A stretch of DNA of 64,000 nucleotides. It comes from an uncultured Pelagibacteraceae bacterium (GTDB lineage Bacteria; Pseudomonadota; Alphaproteobacteria; Pelagibacterales; Pelagibacteraceae). The translations under genes and the position numbers were made by a program. Positions 46,607 to 57,866 of the stretch are shown in pieces (within the stretch, counting starts at the first letter, position 1; the number at the start of each line of letters is the position of its first letter). The stretch covers positions 62,001-126,000 of the forward strand of contig CACAYM010000004.1 in assembly GCA_902536765.1 (NCBI GenBank), given 5' to 3'. Below the pieces are notes generated by a model. The model saw nothing but the letters and a program-made list of their open reading frames with translations. It did not search any database and was not told where the DNA came from.

Positions 46607-48519
46607 TATTTTATGATTAAGTAAGTTAATAATGCAGAAAAACCGACTAACATTATAAATGCATATTGATAGATAAATCCACTTTGGAACTTAACTGCTT
46701 TGTTAGATAGAATTTTTATTAAGTTCGATATACCATCTGGACCAAATCTATCAATTACAAGACCATCGATTTTTTTCCAAAAATAAAAACCAATTTTTTT
46801 TAAACTACTCACGAATAAAAATTCGTAAATTTCATCAAAGTACCATTTTTTTTTTAAAAAATTATATAAAGGCCGGTTTCCATCAACTATTAATGGAAGT
46901 AAATCTTTTCTCTTAACAAAAAAATAATAAGCAATAGGTATTGAAAATGTAACTAATGTAGGTGTTAAAAATATAAACCATTTAGGCGGATGTTCGCTAC
47001 TCAAAGGTTCTAGAAAAAAAATTGAAGAACTCCAGAACTGGTAACTTTTTTCAAAACCTATAAATAGATCTTTAAAAAAATAACCTGAAAAAATTGAGCC
47101 AATAGCCAGAATTACAAGAGGAATTGTCATAACCATTGGTGATTCTTGAATTTCATCGATTTTTATTGACCGATTATTAAAATCTCCATGAAAAGTTTTA
47201 AATATTAATCTCCAAGAGTAAATTGATGTTAACAAAGCAGTAAATATCCCTATTGCTGCCGCATAATATCCTAATGAACTATCCTTTAAGAAGGCAAACT
47301 CTATAATTGCATCTTTAGAGAAAAAACCAGACAATAAAGGGAAACCTGTAAGAGCAAGAGTACCAACTAACATTAATGTATAAGTAATTGGAAGTTTATT
47401 TTTTACTCCTCCCATATTATTAATATTTTGTTCTTCATGAAACGCGTGAATTACAGATCCCGCACCTAAAAATAGTAATGCCTTAAAAAATGCATGAGTA
47501 AATAAATGAAACATAGCAACGTTATATGCACCTACGCCAGTAGCAAAAAACATGTAGCCAAGTTGGCTGCAGGTTGAATAAGCGATAATTTTTTTTATAT
47601 CATCTTGTACCAATGCAACACTTCCTGCAAATATAGAAGTTGTCATTCCAATAATTGTTACAATCGATAATGCAAACTCAGAATATTCAAAAATTGGCGA
47701 ACATCTAACAACTAAAAATACTCCAGCTGTTACCATTGTAGCAGCATGAATTAATGCAGATACGGGAGTAGGTCCTTCCATAGCATCTGGCAGCCATGTG
47801 TGTAGAAAAAATTGAGCTGATTTACCCATTGCACCAATAAATAACAATATGCAAACAAGATCTATGCTATTAATTTTAATACCTAAAAAATTTAATTCAT
47901 CATTCGTGAACAAATTGATTTGTTGAAAAACTTCGTTATAATTTACTGTTCCAAATAAATAAAAGATTAAAAATATTCCTAATGCAAAACCAAAATCTCC
48001 AACTCTATTTACCAAAAAAGCTTTAATGGCTGCAGAGTTTGCAGAGTTTTTTTTAAACCAAAAACCAATTAAAAAATACGAGCAAAGACCGACACCTTCC
48101 CAACCAAAAAATAATTGCAAAAAATTATCAGAAGTTACTAGAGTTAACATTGCGAAAGTAAATAATGACAAATAAGCCATAAATCTTGGTTTGTGTGGAT
48201 CATGAGACATGTATCCAATTGAATAAATGTGCACTAATGAAGAAATTAAATTGACAACCACAAGCATAACAGCTGACAGCGCATCTATTTTGATAGACCA
48301 ATTCACTTCAAGGCTTCCAGAATTTATCCATTTGGCAATAATTAAATTATTTTCATATCCGTTTACAATTACATAATAGAAAATAATGATTGATAAAATT
48401 GCGCTTATAGTTGTAAACAAACAAGTAATATAATTACAAAATTTTTCTCCAATAATTTTGTTAAAAAAACCCGATATAATTGCTGCAACTAATGGTAAAA
48501 ATAAAATAAGATATTCCAC
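46606..48519 (-). CDS. nuoL: NADH-quinone oxidoreductase subunit L
   Basis: Largest proton-pumping subunit of complex I, with the long lateral helix at its C-terminus. The 637 residues have NFLQLFFGWEGVGLCSYFLI, GKSAQFFLHTWLPDAMEGPT, and KIIAYSTCSQLGYMFFATG. The start is GTG (48517-48519), one base after the nuoK stop, with a GAAAGG Shine-Dalgarno-like stretch inside the end of nuoK. The stop overlaps nuoM. Confidence 0.97.
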   Translation of the reverse strand: MEYLILFLPLVAAIISGFFNKIIGEKFCNYITCLFTTISAILSIIIFYYVIVNGYENNLIIAKWINSGSLEVNWSIKIDALSAVMLVVVNLISSLVHIYSIGYMSHDPHKPRFMAYLSLFTFAMLTLVTSDNFLQLFFGWEGVGLCSYFLIGFWFKKNSANSAAIKAFLVNRVGDFGFALGIFLIFYLFGTVNYNEVFQQINLFTNDELNFLGIKINSIDLVCILLFIGAMGKSAQFFLHTWLPDAMEGPTPVSALIHAATMVTAGVFLVVRCSPIFEYSEFALSIVTIIGMTTSIFAGSVALVQDDIKKIIAYSTCSQLGYMFFATGVGAYNVAMFHLFTHAFFKALLFLGAGSVIHAFHEEQNINNMGGVKNKLPITYTLMLVGTLALTGFPLLSGFFSKDAIIEFAFLKDSSLGYYAAAIGIFTALLTSIYSWRLIFKTFHGDFNNRSIKIDEIQESPMVMTIPLVILAIGSIFSGYFFKDLFIGFEKSYQFWSSSIFFLEPLSSEHPPKWFIFLTPTLVTFSIPIAYYFFVKRKDLLPLIVDGNRPLYNFLKKKWYFDEIYEFLFVSSLKKIGFYFWKKIDGLVIDRFGPDGISNLIKILSNKAVKFQSGFIYQYAFIMLVGFSALLTYLIIK

Positions 48520-48520
48520 A

Positions 48521-48832
48521 CTAACCTTTCAATTTCTCTATTTCCTCTACTCGTATCGTTCCAGAGTTTCTGTAGTAAACTACAATTATCGCAAGACCTA
48601 TTGCTGCTTCCGCTGCCGCAACCGTCAGAATAAATAGAGTAAAGATTTGTCCGCTTATATCATTCATATATATAGAAAATGATACAAGATTAATATTTAC
48701 AGCTAGAAGGATTAATTCGATGCTCATAAGAATCACAATTATATTTTTTCTATTTAGAAATATTCCTACTATTCCAATAAGAAAAATTATTGCACCTAAT
48801 GTCAGATAGTGACCTATTCCAATTTCAATCAT
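48521..48832 (-). CDS. nuoK: NADH-quinone oxidoreductase subunit K
   Basis: Small membrane subunit of complex I, 103 residues with three helices. Conserved acidic residues lie in [14 protein letters not shown] and the third helix [19 protein letters not shown], part of the central proton path. It overlaps nuoJ by 8 bases. Confidence 0.97.
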   Translation of the reverse strand: MIEIGIGHYLTLGAIIFLIGIVGIFLNRKNIIVILMSIELILLAVNINLVSFSIYMNDISGQIFTLFILTVAAAEAAIGLAIIVVYYRNSGTIRVEEIEKLKG

Positions 48833-49448
48833 CTATTTTAACTCCTTGGTGAGATTTTACGTTTATAAGCGACACACCTTCATTTCTTTCTCTTGATAAT
48901 TGCTTAAAATAACTTTGCCTTTTTAAACCCTCCCTTTTTCTAAATGTAAGAACAATTGCACCAATCATAGCAACGAGTAATACCATTCCTGATAATTGGA
49001 AGAGGTGTATGTAATCAGTATATAAGACATTTCCAATTGAATGAGTATTAGTAACATCTGAAATAACTATTTTATTGGATAATTCGGGTTTATATTTCCA
49101 GCCACCAATTACAATGATTACCTCAAAAAAAATAATTATACTTACTAGAAGACCAATTGGTATATGTGCAGAATTAGTTGAGGATTTAAACCAAGTATTT
49201 TTTTGTTTTGCCACATTTAACATCATAACTACAAATAAAAATAAAACAGCAACAGCTCCAACATAAACAATGAGCATTATCATTCCTAAAAATTCAGCAC
49301 CTATCATTATAAATAAGCTTGAAATACTAATGAAATCTAAAATTAAAAAGAAAACTGAATGCACTGTATTTTTTGAAACAGTCACCATAATTGCAGACAC
49401 AACTGCAATAAATGAAAAAAAATAAAAAAAAAAGGCGTGTGCCATCAT
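48825..49448 (-). CDS. nuoJ: NADH-quinone oxidoreductase subunit J
   Basis: Membrane subunit of complex I, 207 residues with five helices; the third carries the pi-bulge region [21 protein letters not shown] typical of NuoJ/ND6. The C-terminal tail ([13 protein letters not shown] onwards) is cytosolic. Either of two adjacent methionine codons (49448 or 49442 region, MMAH) could start it; I keep the first. It follows nuoI by three bases. Confidence 0.95.
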   Translation of the reverse strand: MMAHAFFFYFFSFIAVVSAIMVTVSKNTVHSVFFLILDFISISSLFIMIGAEFLGMIMLIVYVGAVAVLFLFVVMMLNVAKQKNTWFKSSTNSAHIPIGLLVSIIIFFEVIIVIGGWKYKPELSNKIVISDVTNTHSIGNVLYTDYIHLFQLSGMVLLVAMIGAIVLTFRKREGLKRQSYFKQLSRERNEGVSLINVKSHQGVKIDD

Positions 49449-49451
49449 TAA

Positions 49452-49937
49452 TTACCTATAAGGATTATCTGCCTTTATGTTTGCGGCTAAAACATTTTCC
49501 CATCTATCTCCATTTTCGAGTAATTTTTCCTTATTGTAATATAATTCTTCTCTTGTTTCTGTTGCGAATTCAAAATTTGGTCCTTGTACGATTGCATCTA
49601 CTGGGCATGACTCTTCACACAATCCGCAGTATATACATTTTAACATATCGATATCATATCTTGTGGTCTTTCTGCTACCATCATCTCTTTGTTCTGACTC
49701 TATTGTTATTGCCTGTGCAGGACATACAGCTTCGCACAATTTACATGCTATACATCTTTCTTCTCCATTTGGATATCTTCTTAAAGCATGCTCTCCTCTT
49801 GCTCTAGGGCTAATCTTACCTTTTTCAAAAGGATAATTTAGAGTTTTTTTATCTTTGAAAGCCTCTTTTATTGCAACTATTAAAGCAGTTAAGAAATCTA
49901 ACATGAATATAGTTTTTAATATTCTAGAAATTTTCAT
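49452..49937 (-). CDS. nuoI: NADH-quinone oxidoreductase subunit I
   Basis: Peripheral ferredoxin-like subunit with clusters N6a and N6b. The 161 residues have two CxxCxxCxxxCP motifs: [16 protein letters not shown] and [16 protein letters not shown]. An N-terminal amphipathic helix contacts the membrane arm. It lies three bases after nuoH. Confidence 0.97.
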   Translation of the reverse strand: MKISRILKTIFMLDFLTALIVAIKEAFKDKKTLNYPFEKGKISPRARGEHALRRYPNGEERCIACKLCEAVCPAQAITIESEQRDDGSRKTTRYDIDMLKCIYCGLCEESCPVDAIVQGPNFEFATETREELYYNKEKLLENGDRWENVLAANIKADNPYR

Positions 49938-49940
49938 AAA

Positions 49941-50939
49941 TTAAACCTTTGGCAATAAATCAAAATAAAGTAAAAAACCCGCAGTTAAAACTACCCATAT
50001 TAATGAAAAAGGTAAAAATATTTTCCAACCTAATTTCATAAGTTGATCATACCTATATCTTGGTACAATTGCTTTTACTAATGCAAAAAGAATAAATAAT
50101 AGAAGGATTTTAATTATAAACCACAACGCTGGTGGCACTATATCAAATGGATAAATATTAATTGGTGACAACCAACCACCTAAAAATAATATAGTCCCCA
50201 TCGCACACATAAGTAAAATATTTGCATACTCTCCTAACCAAAACATTGCATACATCATGCCTGAATATTCAGTTTGATAACCCGCAACTAATTCTGCTTC
50301 AGCCTCTGGTAAATCAAATGGAGGACGATTTGTCTCTGCTAATGCAGATATAAAAAAAATAACAAACATTGGAAATAAAGGTATAACAAACCATATTTTA
50401 TCTTGTGCCAAAACTATATCTGTAAGATTTAAAGATCCAACACAAAGTAGAACATTTATAATTATCACTCCAATAGATACTTCATATGAAACCATCTGTG
50501 CAGCAGATCTAATTGCACCTAAAAATGGATATTTTGAATTTGACGCCCAGCCACCCATGATAATACCGTAAACGCCTAAAGAAGAGATTGCGAATAAATA
50601 TAAAATCCCAACATTTATATTTGCTAAAACAAAATCTTCACTAAATGGAATAACAGCCCATGAAATTAAAGCTAATGTCATAGTTGTTATAGGAGCAAGT
50701 ATAAAAACTATTTTGTTTGAGCTAGCTGGTATAATAATTTCTTTAAAGATATATTTTAGAGCGTCTGCTAAAGATTGGAATAAACCAAATGGGCCAACAA
50801 CGTTTGGCCCTTTTCTTTTTTGAACAAATGCCCAAACTCTTCTGTCCAACCATACAATCATTGCGACTGCTGTTAACAACGGCAATAATAAGAATAAAAT
50901 TTTATATGTTTCCGAGATTAGTGTATAAAAATATTCCAT
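49941..50939 (-). CDS. nuoH: NADH-quinone oxidoreductase subunit H
   Basis: Membrane subunit forming much of the quinone chamber, 332 residues with eight helices. Conserved loops are [20 protein letters not shown] near the N-terminus and the acidic [20 protein letters not shown] with quinone-site glutamates, then [19 protein letters not shown] at the end. Confidence 0.97.
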   Translation of the reverse strand: MEYFYTLISETYKILFLLLPLLTAVAMIVWLDRRVWAFVQKRKGPNVVGPFGLFQSLADALKYIFKEIIIPASSNKIVFILAPITTMTLALISWAVIPFSEDFVLANINVGILYLFAISSLGVYGIIMGGWASNSKYPFLGAIRSAAQMVSYEVSIGVIIINVLLCVGSLNLTDIVLAQDKIWFVIPLFPMFVIFFISALAETNRPPFDLPEAEAELVAGYQTEYSGMMYAMFWLGEYANILLMCAMGTILFLGGWLSPINIYPFDIVPPALWFIIKILLLFILFALVKAIVPRYRYDQLMKLGWKIFLPFSLIWVVLTAGFLLYFDLLPKV

Positions 50940-50942
50940 ATA

Positions 50943-52979
50943 TTATCCATCAGTTCCTGTTTTCATAAGTTTTAGTAGACTATTTTTACATTCGGACATA
51001 GTTTTTGAGGCTCTTGCAATTACATTGCTATAATAATAATCCATTTCACTTATAGCAATTTTTTCATTTACAAATTCATTTTTTGACTTTTCCAAAGTAT
51101 TTGATCCTTTGTCTTTTTTTAATTTCAAATAATTAATCATGCTATCAATAAGTTCATTTTTATTTTTAAATAATTTTTTTCTTTTGATTAATTCGGACAA
51201 TTTATTTACAATTTCCCAATCCTCTAATGCATCGCCTGGTGGGTAGGAAGCTTTATACGTTTTTTGTAGTTTACCCTCTAGATTTGTATAGTGCGATTCT
51301 TTTTCTGTGTAGGCAGCTCCAGGTAAAATTAGATCCGACATTTCAGCACCTTTATCTCCATGCGTTCCTATATAAACAACGAATTCATTTTTTTTTGTAA
51401 AATTTAAATTGTCTTGTCCAAATAAAAATAAAATTTCATTTGTGTTATTTTGAATTTTATCTAAAGTTATATTCCTGCTACTTTCATTATTAATTAAATC
51501 TAAATCGTATGCACCAACAGTTGCTGAGTGATTTGAAATAACTCCTATTGAATTCCATTCATTGTTTATCTTACCATTTGATTTTAAAAAATTATTCAAT
51601 TGATCAAATAAAGTTTGAGCTGATTTTATTTTAAAAAAAGATTGACCGAGAATAACTATTGGTTTTTTAGCTGAAATTATTTTTTTACTTAATTGACTAT
51701 CTCCATCAACTAATGATTTAATTTCTGAGGTATCGTTTGGTAAAATTTTGTATGGATAAGTCAAATTTCCAACGTCTCCATAACTAAAAATTTGTAAATT
51801 ATTATTTAAATAAGATTTTCTTATTCTTGAATTTAAAATAGTTGCTTCAAACCTTGGATTGGCACCAATAATAACTACTAAATCACTCTGTTCTATTCCA
51901 TTTAAAGTTGGATTGAATATGTAGTTTGACCTATTGCTATTATCTACATATATATGATCAGACCTACAATCTAGGTTCGGCGATTTGATTGTTTTTTCAA
52001 AAAATTCTTTAACGATATACATTGTCTCCATATCTGTGAGATCACCTGTAAGTCCTGCAATTTTATCTGGTAAAACATTTGCAATTTTTTTCGTTAAAAT
52101 ATCGTAAGCCTCTTTCCATGTTATCTTTTTAAACTGATCATCAATTTTTACATAAGGTGTATCAAGTCTTTGATTTTTTAATCCATCGCATGCATATCTT
52201 GTTTTATCTGATATCCATTCTTCATTTATATCATCGTTGTTTCTAGGAAGTACTCTTTTCACTTCCCATCCATATGAATCAACTCTTATATTTGATCCAA
52301 CTGCATCCATCACATCAATTGTTTCGGTTTTTTTTAATTCCCAGGGTCTTGCCTCAAAAACGTACGGTTTTGATGTCAAAGCTCCAACAGGACAAAGATC
52401 TACAACATTAGCTGATAATTCTGACTCCATCGCTTTCTCTAGGTAAGTTGTGATTTGCATATCTTCACCTCGACCTATCGCACCTAGTTCTGGTACACCA
52501 GCAACTTCCGTAGCAAATCTAATACATCTAGTGCAATGTATACATCTAGTCATTTGAGTTTTTATAAGTGGGCCCATATACTTATCTGAAACATATCTTT
52601 TATTTTCTTTAAACCTTGATTTATCAAGACCATAATACATTGATTGATCTTGAAGATCGCATTCGCCTCCTTGGTCACAAACTGGACAGTCTAAAGGATG
52701 ATTAACAAGTAGAAATTCCATAACTCCTTTTCTTGCTTTTTCTACAAGTGGAGTATTAGTTTTAATATTCATTCCATCAGTGGCAGGCATCGCGCAAGAC
52801 GCTATAGGTTTAGGAGATTTTTCCATTTCAACTAGACACATCCTACAGTTTCCAGCAATTGATAGTCTTTCGTGGTAACAAAATCTTGGTATTTCAACAC
52901 CTGCAGCTTCGCACGCTTGAAGGACAGTTAATCCTTCTTCGACTTCAATTTCTTTGTCATTAATTTTTAATTTAAGCAT
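50943..52979 (-). CDS. nuoG: NADH-quinone oxidoreductase subunit G
   Basis: Large iron-sulfur subunit of the NADH-dehydrogenase arm, 678 residues. It has an N-terminal [2Fe-2S] ferredoxin domain ([18 protein letters not shown]), the His-Cys3 cluster [14 protein letters not shown], and a [4Fe-4S] motif [12 protein letters not shown] molybdopterin-oxidoreductase-like domain (about 220-620) follows, which has no cofactor in complex I. It overlaps nuoF by 8 bases. Confidence 0.97.
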   Translation of the reverse strand: MLKLKINDKEIEVEEGLTVLQACEAAGVEIPRFCYHERLSIAGNCRMCLVEMEKSPKPIASCAMPATDGMNIKTNTPLVEKARKGVMEFLLVNHPLDCPVCDQGGECDLQDQSMYYGLDKSRFKENKRYVSDKYMGPLIKTQMTRCIHCTRCIRFATEVAGVPELGAIGRGEDMQITTYLEKAMESELSANVVDLCPVGALTSKPYVFEARPWELKKTETIDVMDAVGSNIRVDSYGWEVKRVLPRNNDDINEEWISDKTRYACDGLKNQRLDTPYVKIDDQFKKITWKEAYDILTKKIANVLPDKIAGLTGDLTDMETMYIVKEFFEKTIKSPNLDCRSDHIYVDNSNRSNYIFNPTLNGIEQSDLVVIIGANPRFEATILNSRIRKSYLNNNLQIFSYGDVGNLTYPYKILPNDTSEIKSLVDGDSQLSKKIISAKKPIVILGQSFFKIKSAQTLFDQLNNFLKSNGKINNEWNSIGVISNHSATVGAYDLDLINNESSRNITLDKIQNNTNEILFLFGQDNLNFTKKNEFVVYIGTHGDKGAEMSDLILPGAAYTEKESHYTNLEGKLQKTYKASYPPGDALEDWEIVNKLSELIKRKKLFKNKNELIDSMINYLKLKKDKGSNTLEKSKNEFVNEKIAISEMDYYYSNVIARASKTMSECKNSLLKLMKTGTDG

Positions 52980-54300
52980 TTTCTTTATCTAACAAGTGTT
53001 GATCTACTAAATATGGAATATTTTTATTTGTATTTACTAATGGATTGAAATTATTTCTTTTTATAATCTCTTTTTTGAAATGTCTTAAAAGACCTTGTAC
53101 TGGCCATGATGATCCTTCTCCGAATGCACATATTGTGTGTCCCTCAATTTGTTTAGTTACATCTTCTAACATTTCTATTTCTTCTCTTGATGCCTCATTA
53201 TTTTTCATTCTCTCTAACATTCTCCACATCCAACCAGACCCTTCTCTACAAGGAGTACATTGGCCGCAACTCTCATGCTTATAAAATCTTGCTATTCTCG
53301 CCATGCATGCAATAATATCTTGATCTTGGTTAATCACAATTATGCCAGCAGTACCAAGACCACTTTTCTGTTCAACCAAAGAGTCGAAATCCATTTTTAT
53401 TGTATCACACGTCTCTTTTGGCAACATTGGCATTGATGAACCACCAGGAATTACTGCTTTAAGATTTTCCCAACCACCTACTACTCCTCCCGCATGCTTT
53501 TCAATCAACTCTTTTAATGAAACCCCCATTTCCTCCTCAACATTACATGGTTTGTTCACGTTACCTGAAATACAAAAGATTTTAGTTCCAGTATTTTTTG
53601 GTCTGCCTAAGCCTGCAAACCATTTTGCGCCTTTTCTTAAAATTGTCGGAACAACTGCAATTGTCTCCACATTATTTACAATTGTTGGACAACCATACAA
53701 ACCAATTAATGCGGGGAATGGAGGTTTCAGTCTTGGTTGACCCTTGTTTCCCTCAATACTCTCTAATAAAGCTGTTTCTTCACCACAAATGTACGCACCA
53801 GCTCCATAATGTATATAAATATCTAAATCCCAACCAGTGCCACATGCGTTTTTACCAATTAATTTTTTTTCATATGCCTCGTTAATTGATTTTTGTAAAT
53901 TTTGTCCTTCATTGAAATATTCACCTCTTATATAAATATAACATTTGTGTGCACCCACTGCGTAAGATGCAATTAAACAACCCTCTATTAATTTTTGTGG
54001 TTCAAATCTAAGAATATCTCGGTCTTTACATGTGCCTGGTTCTGACTCATCTGCATTTATAACCAAGTAATGTGGCTTTGTTATTTCTTTTGGTGCAAAA
54101 GACCATTTTAATCCTGTAGGGAATCCTGCCCCACCTCTACCCCTGAGTTCAGAGGATTTAATTTCATCTATTATCCAGTTTTTACCTTTTGAACAAATTT
54201 CTTTTGTATCTACCCAATCTCCTCTCAACTTGGAAGACTCTACGTCAATACCGTTGTCACCGTATAAGTTCTGAAAAATTCTGTCTTTATCTTCAAGCAT
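52972..54300 (-). CDS. nuoF: NADH-quinone oxidoreductase subunit F
   Basis: NADH- and FMN-binding subunit with cluster N3, 442 residues. Motifs are the glycine-rich [16 protein letters not shown] (NADH), [16 protein letters not shown] (FMN), [19 protein letters not shown] and the cluster cysteines [12 protein letters not shown], with a fourth cysteine in HTICAFGEG. It overlaps both nuoE and nuoG by 8 bases. Confidence 0.98.
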   Translation of the reverse strand: MLEDKDRIFQNLYGDNGIDVESSKLRGDWVDTKEICSKGKNWIIDEIKSSELRGRGGAGFPTGLKWSFAPKEITKPHYLVINADESEPGTCKDRDILRFEPQKLIEGCLIASYAVGAHKCYIYIRGEYFNEGQNLQKSINEAYEKKLIGKNACGTGWDLDIYIHYGAGAYICGEETALLESIEGNKGQPRLKPPFPALIGLYGCPTIVNNVETIAVVPTILRKGAKWFAGLGRPKNTGTKIFCISGNVNKPCNVEEEMGVSLKELIEKHAGGVVGGWENLKAVIPGGSSMPMLPKETCDTIKMDFDSLVEQKSGLGTAGIIVINQDQDIIACMARIARFYKHESCGQCTPCREGSGWMWRMLERMKNNEASREEIEMLEDVTKQIEGHTICAFGEGSSWPVQGLLRHFKKEIIKRNNFNPLVNTNKNIPYLVDQHLLDKENA

Positions 54301-54901
54301 TTTTTAAATTATTTAATGTGGTTCTTTCTGTCTCAGGAGCTGAATTAAATCTACCTTTATACGAGCCAGGTTTTGGCTGTTTACCATTTTTAGTCTCATC
54401 TATGATTTTTAATAGCTTATCTTTACTTAAATCTTCATAATAGTTTTCATTAATTTGTATCATTGGTGCATTTACACATGCACCTAGACATTCAACCTCA
54501 ACCCATGAACAGTTCCCATCTTCGGAAATTTCATTTTCATTTTTTGATATTTTTTCTTTACATGCCTCAACTAGTTTATATGCTCCTCTCAACATACATG
54601 GAGTTGTGGTGCATACCTGATAAAAATATTTTCCAACTGGGGTTAAATTATACATTGAGTAAAATGTTGCCACTTCATAAACTTTAATGTACGGCATATG
54701 TAATAGCTTTGCTATATACTTCATAGCTGCAAGTGGTATCCAATTTTGATTCTGATTTTGCACAAGATATAACAGTGACATAACTGCACTTTTTTGTTTT
54801 CCTTCTGGATATTTTGAAATAATTTCTTTTGAGATCTTTAAATTGTTTTCATTAAATTCAAATTTCTCAGGCTGATACTTTGATATTTTTTTAATACTCA
54901 T
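54293..54901 (-). CDS. nuoE: NADH-quinone oxidoreductase subunit E
   Basis: Thioredoxin-fold subunit with [2Fe-2S] cluster N1a, 202 residues. Cluster cysteines lie in [11 protein letters not shown] and [12 protein letters not shown]-terminal tail of about 35 residues ([20 protein letters not shown]) is longer than in E. coli and typical of alphaproteobacteria and mitochondria. Overlaps are four bases with nuoD and eight with nuoF. Confidence 0.96.
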   Translation of the reverse strand: MSIKKISKYQPEKFEFNENNLKISKEIISKYPEGKQKSAVMSLLYLVQNQNQNWIPLAAMKYIAKLLHMPYIKVYEVATFYSMYNLTPVGKYFYQVCTTTPCMLRGAYKLVEACKEKISKNENEISEDGNCSWVEVECLGACVNAPMIQINENYYEDLSKDKLLKIIDETKNGKQPKPGSYKGRFNSAPETERTTLNNLKNA

Positions 54902-56073
54902 CTGTCAATTTCTCCGAATACTATGTCTAACGACCCCAGTACCGCGGGGACGTCAGCTAACATGTGACCCTTAATTAAATAATCCATAGCCTGAAGATGC
55001 GAAAAACCAGGTGCTCTAATTTTACATTTATATGGCTTACTTGATCCATCTGAAATAAGGTATACACCAAACTCTCCTTTTGGTGCTTCTACAGCTGTAT
55101 AGATTTCATCTTTATCGACCCTATATCCTTCAGTAAACAATTTAAAGTGATGAATTAAAGCTTCCATAGACTCTTTCAATATTTTTTTTGGTGGCGCAGA
55201 AATTTTTCCATCTAATGCTTTTATTGGTCCTTTGGGCATATTTTTTAAACATTGATCAATTATTTTCACACTCTCTCTCATTTCTTCAACTCTGCATAAA
55301 TATCTATCATAACAATCTCCATTAGTTCCAACTGGGATATTAAACTCCATTTGTTCATAACAATCATATGGTTGTGATTTTCTCAAATCCCATGCAACAT
55401 TTGATCCTCTTAACATAACACCGGAAAAGGAATAATCGAGTGCATCTTGCTTACTCACTATTCCTATATCAACATTTCTCTGTTTAAAAATTCTGTTATC
55501 AGTCAGTAACGTTTCTAAATCATCAATAATTTTAGGAAATTTTTTAATAAAATCAGAAATATCATTATCTAAGCCCCTAGGTAAATCTTTGTGTACTCCT
55601 CCAGCTCTAAAATAATTAGCATGCAGTCTGGATCCTGAAACCCTCTCATAAAATGTCATTAGTGTTTCTCGTTCCTCGAATCCCCACAATGACGGTGTTA
55701 ATGCCCCGACATCCAAGGCCTGTGTTGTGATGTTTAAAATGTGACTCAATATCCTTCCTATTTCACAAAACAACACTCTTATATATTGTGCTCTAATAGG
55801 TACCTCTATTTTTAATATTTTTTCAATTGCTAAAGCAAAAGCATGTTCTTGATTCATCGGCGCAACATAATCAAGTCTGTCAAAATAAGGTACTGCTTGG
55901 GAATAAGTTTTATGTTCTATTAATTTTTCTGTTCCTCTATGTAACAAACCTATATGAGGATCAGCTTTCTCAACTACCTCTCCATCTAACTCCAATATTA
56001 ATCTCAAAACTCCATGAGCAGCAGGATGTTGAGGGCCAAAATTTAGATTAAGAGTTTTTGATTGTTTGGGCAT
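54898..56073 (-). CDS. nuoD: NADH-quinone oxidoreductase subunit D
   Basis: 49-kDa-type subunit forming the quinone site with NuoB, 391 residues. Motifs are [20 protein letters not shown] (quinone-site histidine loop), [36 protein letters not shown] and the C-terminal DIVFGEIDR. It is separate from nuoC, unlike the fused E. coli nuoCD. It follows nuoC by two bases. Confidence 0.98.
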   Translation of the reverse strand: MPKQSKTLNLNFGPQHPAAHGVLRLILELDGEVVEKADPHIGLLHRGTEKLIEHKTYSQAVPYFDRLDYVAPMNQEHAFALAIEKILKIEVPIRAQYIRVLFCEIGRILSHILNITTQALDVGALTPSLWGFEERETLMTFYERVSGSRLHANYFRAGGVHKDLPRGLDNDISDFIKKFPKIIDDLETLLTDNRIFKQRNVDIGIVSKQDALDYSFSGVMLRGSNVAWDLRKSQPYDCYEQMEFNIPVGTNGDCYDRYLCRVEEMRESVKIIDQCLKNMPKGPIKALDGKISAPPKKILKESMEALIHHFKLFTEGYRVDKDEIYTAVEAPKGEFGVYLISDGSSKPYKCKIRAPGFSHLQAMDYLIKGHMLADVPAVLGSLDIVFGEIDR

Positions 56074-56075
56074 TA

Positions 56076-56666
56076 TTAATCTTTAGTATTTTTGTTTATA
56101 TATTTTGTTCCTTCCCAAGGGCTTTCATAGTCAAAATTTCTGTAATTCTGTTCAAGTTTTACAGGCTCATAAATAACTTTCTTTTCATCTTCACTGTATC
56201 TAACTTCATTATGACCGGTTAAAGGAAAATCTTTTCTAAGCGGGTAACCCTCAAATCCATAATCTGTTAAAATTCTTCTTAGGTCAGGGTGATCTTTAAA
56301 TTTTATCCCATACATATCAAAAACTTCTCTTTCCATCCAATTTGCTGCTGGATATATTTTAGTAACTGTTGGTACTACTTCATCTTCATTTATGAAAGTT
56401 TCTAAAATTAACCTTGAATTAAATTCATGACTTAAAAATAAGTAAACTAATTTAAATCTTTTGTCGCTTTGTGGGTAGTCTACTGCTGTAATATCTATTA
56501 ATTGTTTAAATTTTGTACTCTGGTTATTTTTTATAAAAAGTATTACATCTATTAAATCTTCGCTATCAATGTTTAAATAAATTTGTGAATGTTTGATCTT
56601 AGAACTATTAATTTTTGTAGTAAGCTCAGAATTAATTTTTTTTTCTAAATTTTGCAATGTAACCAT
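56076..56666 (-). CDS. nuoC: NADH-quinone oxidoreductase subunit C
   Basis: 30-kDa-type structural subunit, 196 residues. The family signature [20 protein letters not shown] is followed by [20 protein letters not shown]. It lies four bases after nuoB and two before nuoD. Confidence 0.97.
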   Translation of the reverse strand: MVTLQNLEKKINSELTTKINSSKIKHSQIYLNIDSEDLIDVILFIKNNQSTKFKQLIDITAVDYPQSDKRFKLVYLFLSHEFNSRLILETFINEDEVVPTVTKIYPAANWMEREVFDMYGIKFKDHPDLRRILTDYGFEGYPLRKDFPLTGHNEVRYSEDEKKVIYEPVKLEQNYRNFDYESPWEGTKYINKNTKD

Positions 56667-56670
56667 CTTT

Positions 56671-57192
56671 TTATCTTTCTAAAGATCCGTTGTTACGGAT
56701 TTTTTTTTGGAGTTGCATTATTCCATATAAAAGTGCCTCTGCAGAGGGCGGGCATCCAGGTACATAAATATCAACTGGTACAATCTTATCACATCCTCTT
56801 ACAACAGAATATGAATAATGGTAATAACCTCCACCATTTGCACAACTGCCCATTGAAATAACATATCTAGGTTCTGGCATTTGATCATAGACTTTTCTTA
56901 ATGCTGGAGCCATTTTGTTAGTCAATGTACCGGCAACTATCATAACATCTGATTGTCTTGGGGATCCACGAGGCGCTGCGCCAAATCTTTCCAAATCATA
57001 TCTTGGCATAGAAGTTTGCATCATCTCTACAGCACAACATGCAAGACCAAATGTCATCCAATGAAGTGAGCCTGTTCTTGCCCAATTAACTAAATTATCA
57101 AAAGATGTTGTGATAAAACCTTTGTCTGCAAAATCTTTCGCTAATTGTTTAAATTCGTCAGGTATCTGTTTTTCTTTTTCGCTGTTAATCAT
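56671..57192 (-). CDS. nuoB: NADH-quinone oxidoreductase subunit B
   Basis: PSST-type subunit with cluster N2, which reduces quinone. The 173 residues show [13 protein letters not shown] (adjacent cluster cysteines), [16 protein letters not shown] and [15 protein letters not shown]. It lies one base after nuoA. Confidence 0.98.
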   Translation of the reverse strand: MINSEKEKQIPDEFKQLAKDFADKGFITTSFDNLVNWARTGSLHWMTFGLACCAVEMMQTSMPRYDLERFGAAPRGSPRQSDVMIVAGTLTNKMAPALRKVYDQMPEPRYVISMGSCANGGGYYHYSYSVVRGCDKIVPVDIYVPGCPPSAEALLYGIMQLQKKIRNNGSLER

Positions 57193-57193
57193 T

Positions 57194-57562
57194 TTATTCC
57201 CAGTCTAGTGCACCTTTTTTCCATTCATATATAAATCCAACAGTTAATATAAAAAGAAAAACCAGCATTGAAAGATATCCATAAAAACCAATTGTTCCTA
57301 AAGAAATTGCCCAAGGAAAAAGAAAAGCTATCTCTAAGTCAAAAATAATAAATAAAATTGCAACTAAGTAAAAACGGACATCAAATTCCATTCTTGAATC
57401 ATTAAATGGCTCAAAGCCACACTCGTAAGCAGATAATTTTTCAGGGTCAGGATTTTTTGGAGAAAAAACAAAATTTAAAACAATAAACCCAATACTCAGT
57501 CCTAATGCTATAAACAAAAATAGCATTATCGGAAAATAATCTTTTAAAAATTCTGAACTCAT
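57194..57562 (-). CDS. nuoA: NADH-quinone oxidoreductase subunit A
   Basis: First gene of the complex I operon. The 122-residue subunit has three helices, with the conserved cysteine loop [20 protein letters not shown] between helices one and two and acidic residues in [20 protein letters not shown]-type helix two. About 98 bases separate it from tRNA-Asp; that gap contains a perfect Fur-like palindrome at 57639-57655 and a TACAAT hexamer at 57592-57597. No Shine-Dalgarno sequence is visible in the A/T-rich stretch before the ATG. Confidence 0.97.
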   Translation of the reverse strand: MSSEFLKDYFPIMLFLFIALGLSIGFIVLNFVFSPKNPDPEKLSAYECGFEPFNDSRMEFDVRFYLVAILFIIFDLEIAFLFPWAISLGTIGFYGYLSMLVFLFILTVGFIYEWKKGALDWE

Positions 57563-57638
57563 GGATAATATATATAGTTTTTTTTGCTGTAATTGTAAGA
57601 GATGTTTAGGTCACATTTCACCATATAATCCAGTTTAA

Positions 57639-57655
57639 TTGATAATAATTATCAA
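57639..57655. promoter_or_regulatory. Perfect 8-1-8 palindrome matching the Fur-box consensus upstream of nuoA
   Basis: TTGATAATAATTATCAA is perfectly self-complementary around its central base. It contains an exact match to the 7-1-7 Fur consensus TGATAAT-N-ATTATCA, and it also fits the looser TGA-N9-TCA iron-responsive (RirA) pattern. It lies six bases after the tRNA-Asp CCA end and 76 bases before the nuoA ATG. Iron control of the iron-sulfur-rich complex I would make sense, but the base composition makes A/T palindromes less rare than usual. Confidence 0.45.
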
Positions 57656-57660
57656 CTAAA

Positions 57661-57737
57661 TGGCGGGAGTGACGGGACTCGAACCCGCAGCCTTCCGCGT
57701 GACAGGCGGATGCTCTAACCAATTGAGCTACACCCCC
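57661..57737 (-). tRNA. tRNA-Asp (anticodon GTC)
   Basis: Complete cloverleaf on the minus strand. The acceptor stem is GGGGGTG/CACTCCC with one G-U pair; the anticodon stem TCCGC/GCGGA holds the loop CTGTCAC (anticodon GTC); the T loop is TTCGAGT. The discriminator is G and CCA is encoded at 57661-57663. Four bases after tRNA-Val, so the two probably share a precursor. Confidence 0.97.
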
Positions 57738-57741
57738 ATTT

Positions 57742-57817
57742 TGGTGGGCAGTAAAGGACTCGAACCTTTGACCCCCTCGGTGTAAACGAGATGCTCTACC
57801 AACTGAGCTAACCGCCC
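57742..57817 (-). tRNA. tRNA-Val (anticodon TAC)
   Basis: Complete cloverleaf on the minus strand. The acceptor stem is GGGCGGT/ACTGCCC; the anticodon stem TCTCG/CGAGG, closed by a T-G pair, holds the loop TTTACAC (anticodon TAC); the T loop is TTCGAGT. The discriminator is A and CCA is encoded at 57742-57744. It starts 49 bases after the lon stop; a weak TTTACT-N17-TATTAG promoter-like pair lies in that gap. Confidence 0.97.
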
Positions 57818-57866
57818 AAAATGTTCGGTACTAATACAACAAGGTTTAATTAAAGTAAATTACTAT

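Noticed and set aside
57639-57655. The nuoA palindrome as a terminator for tRNA-Asp
   Set aside because: The stem is almost entirely A-T and is not followed by a T run in the direction of transcription, so an operator is the better reading.
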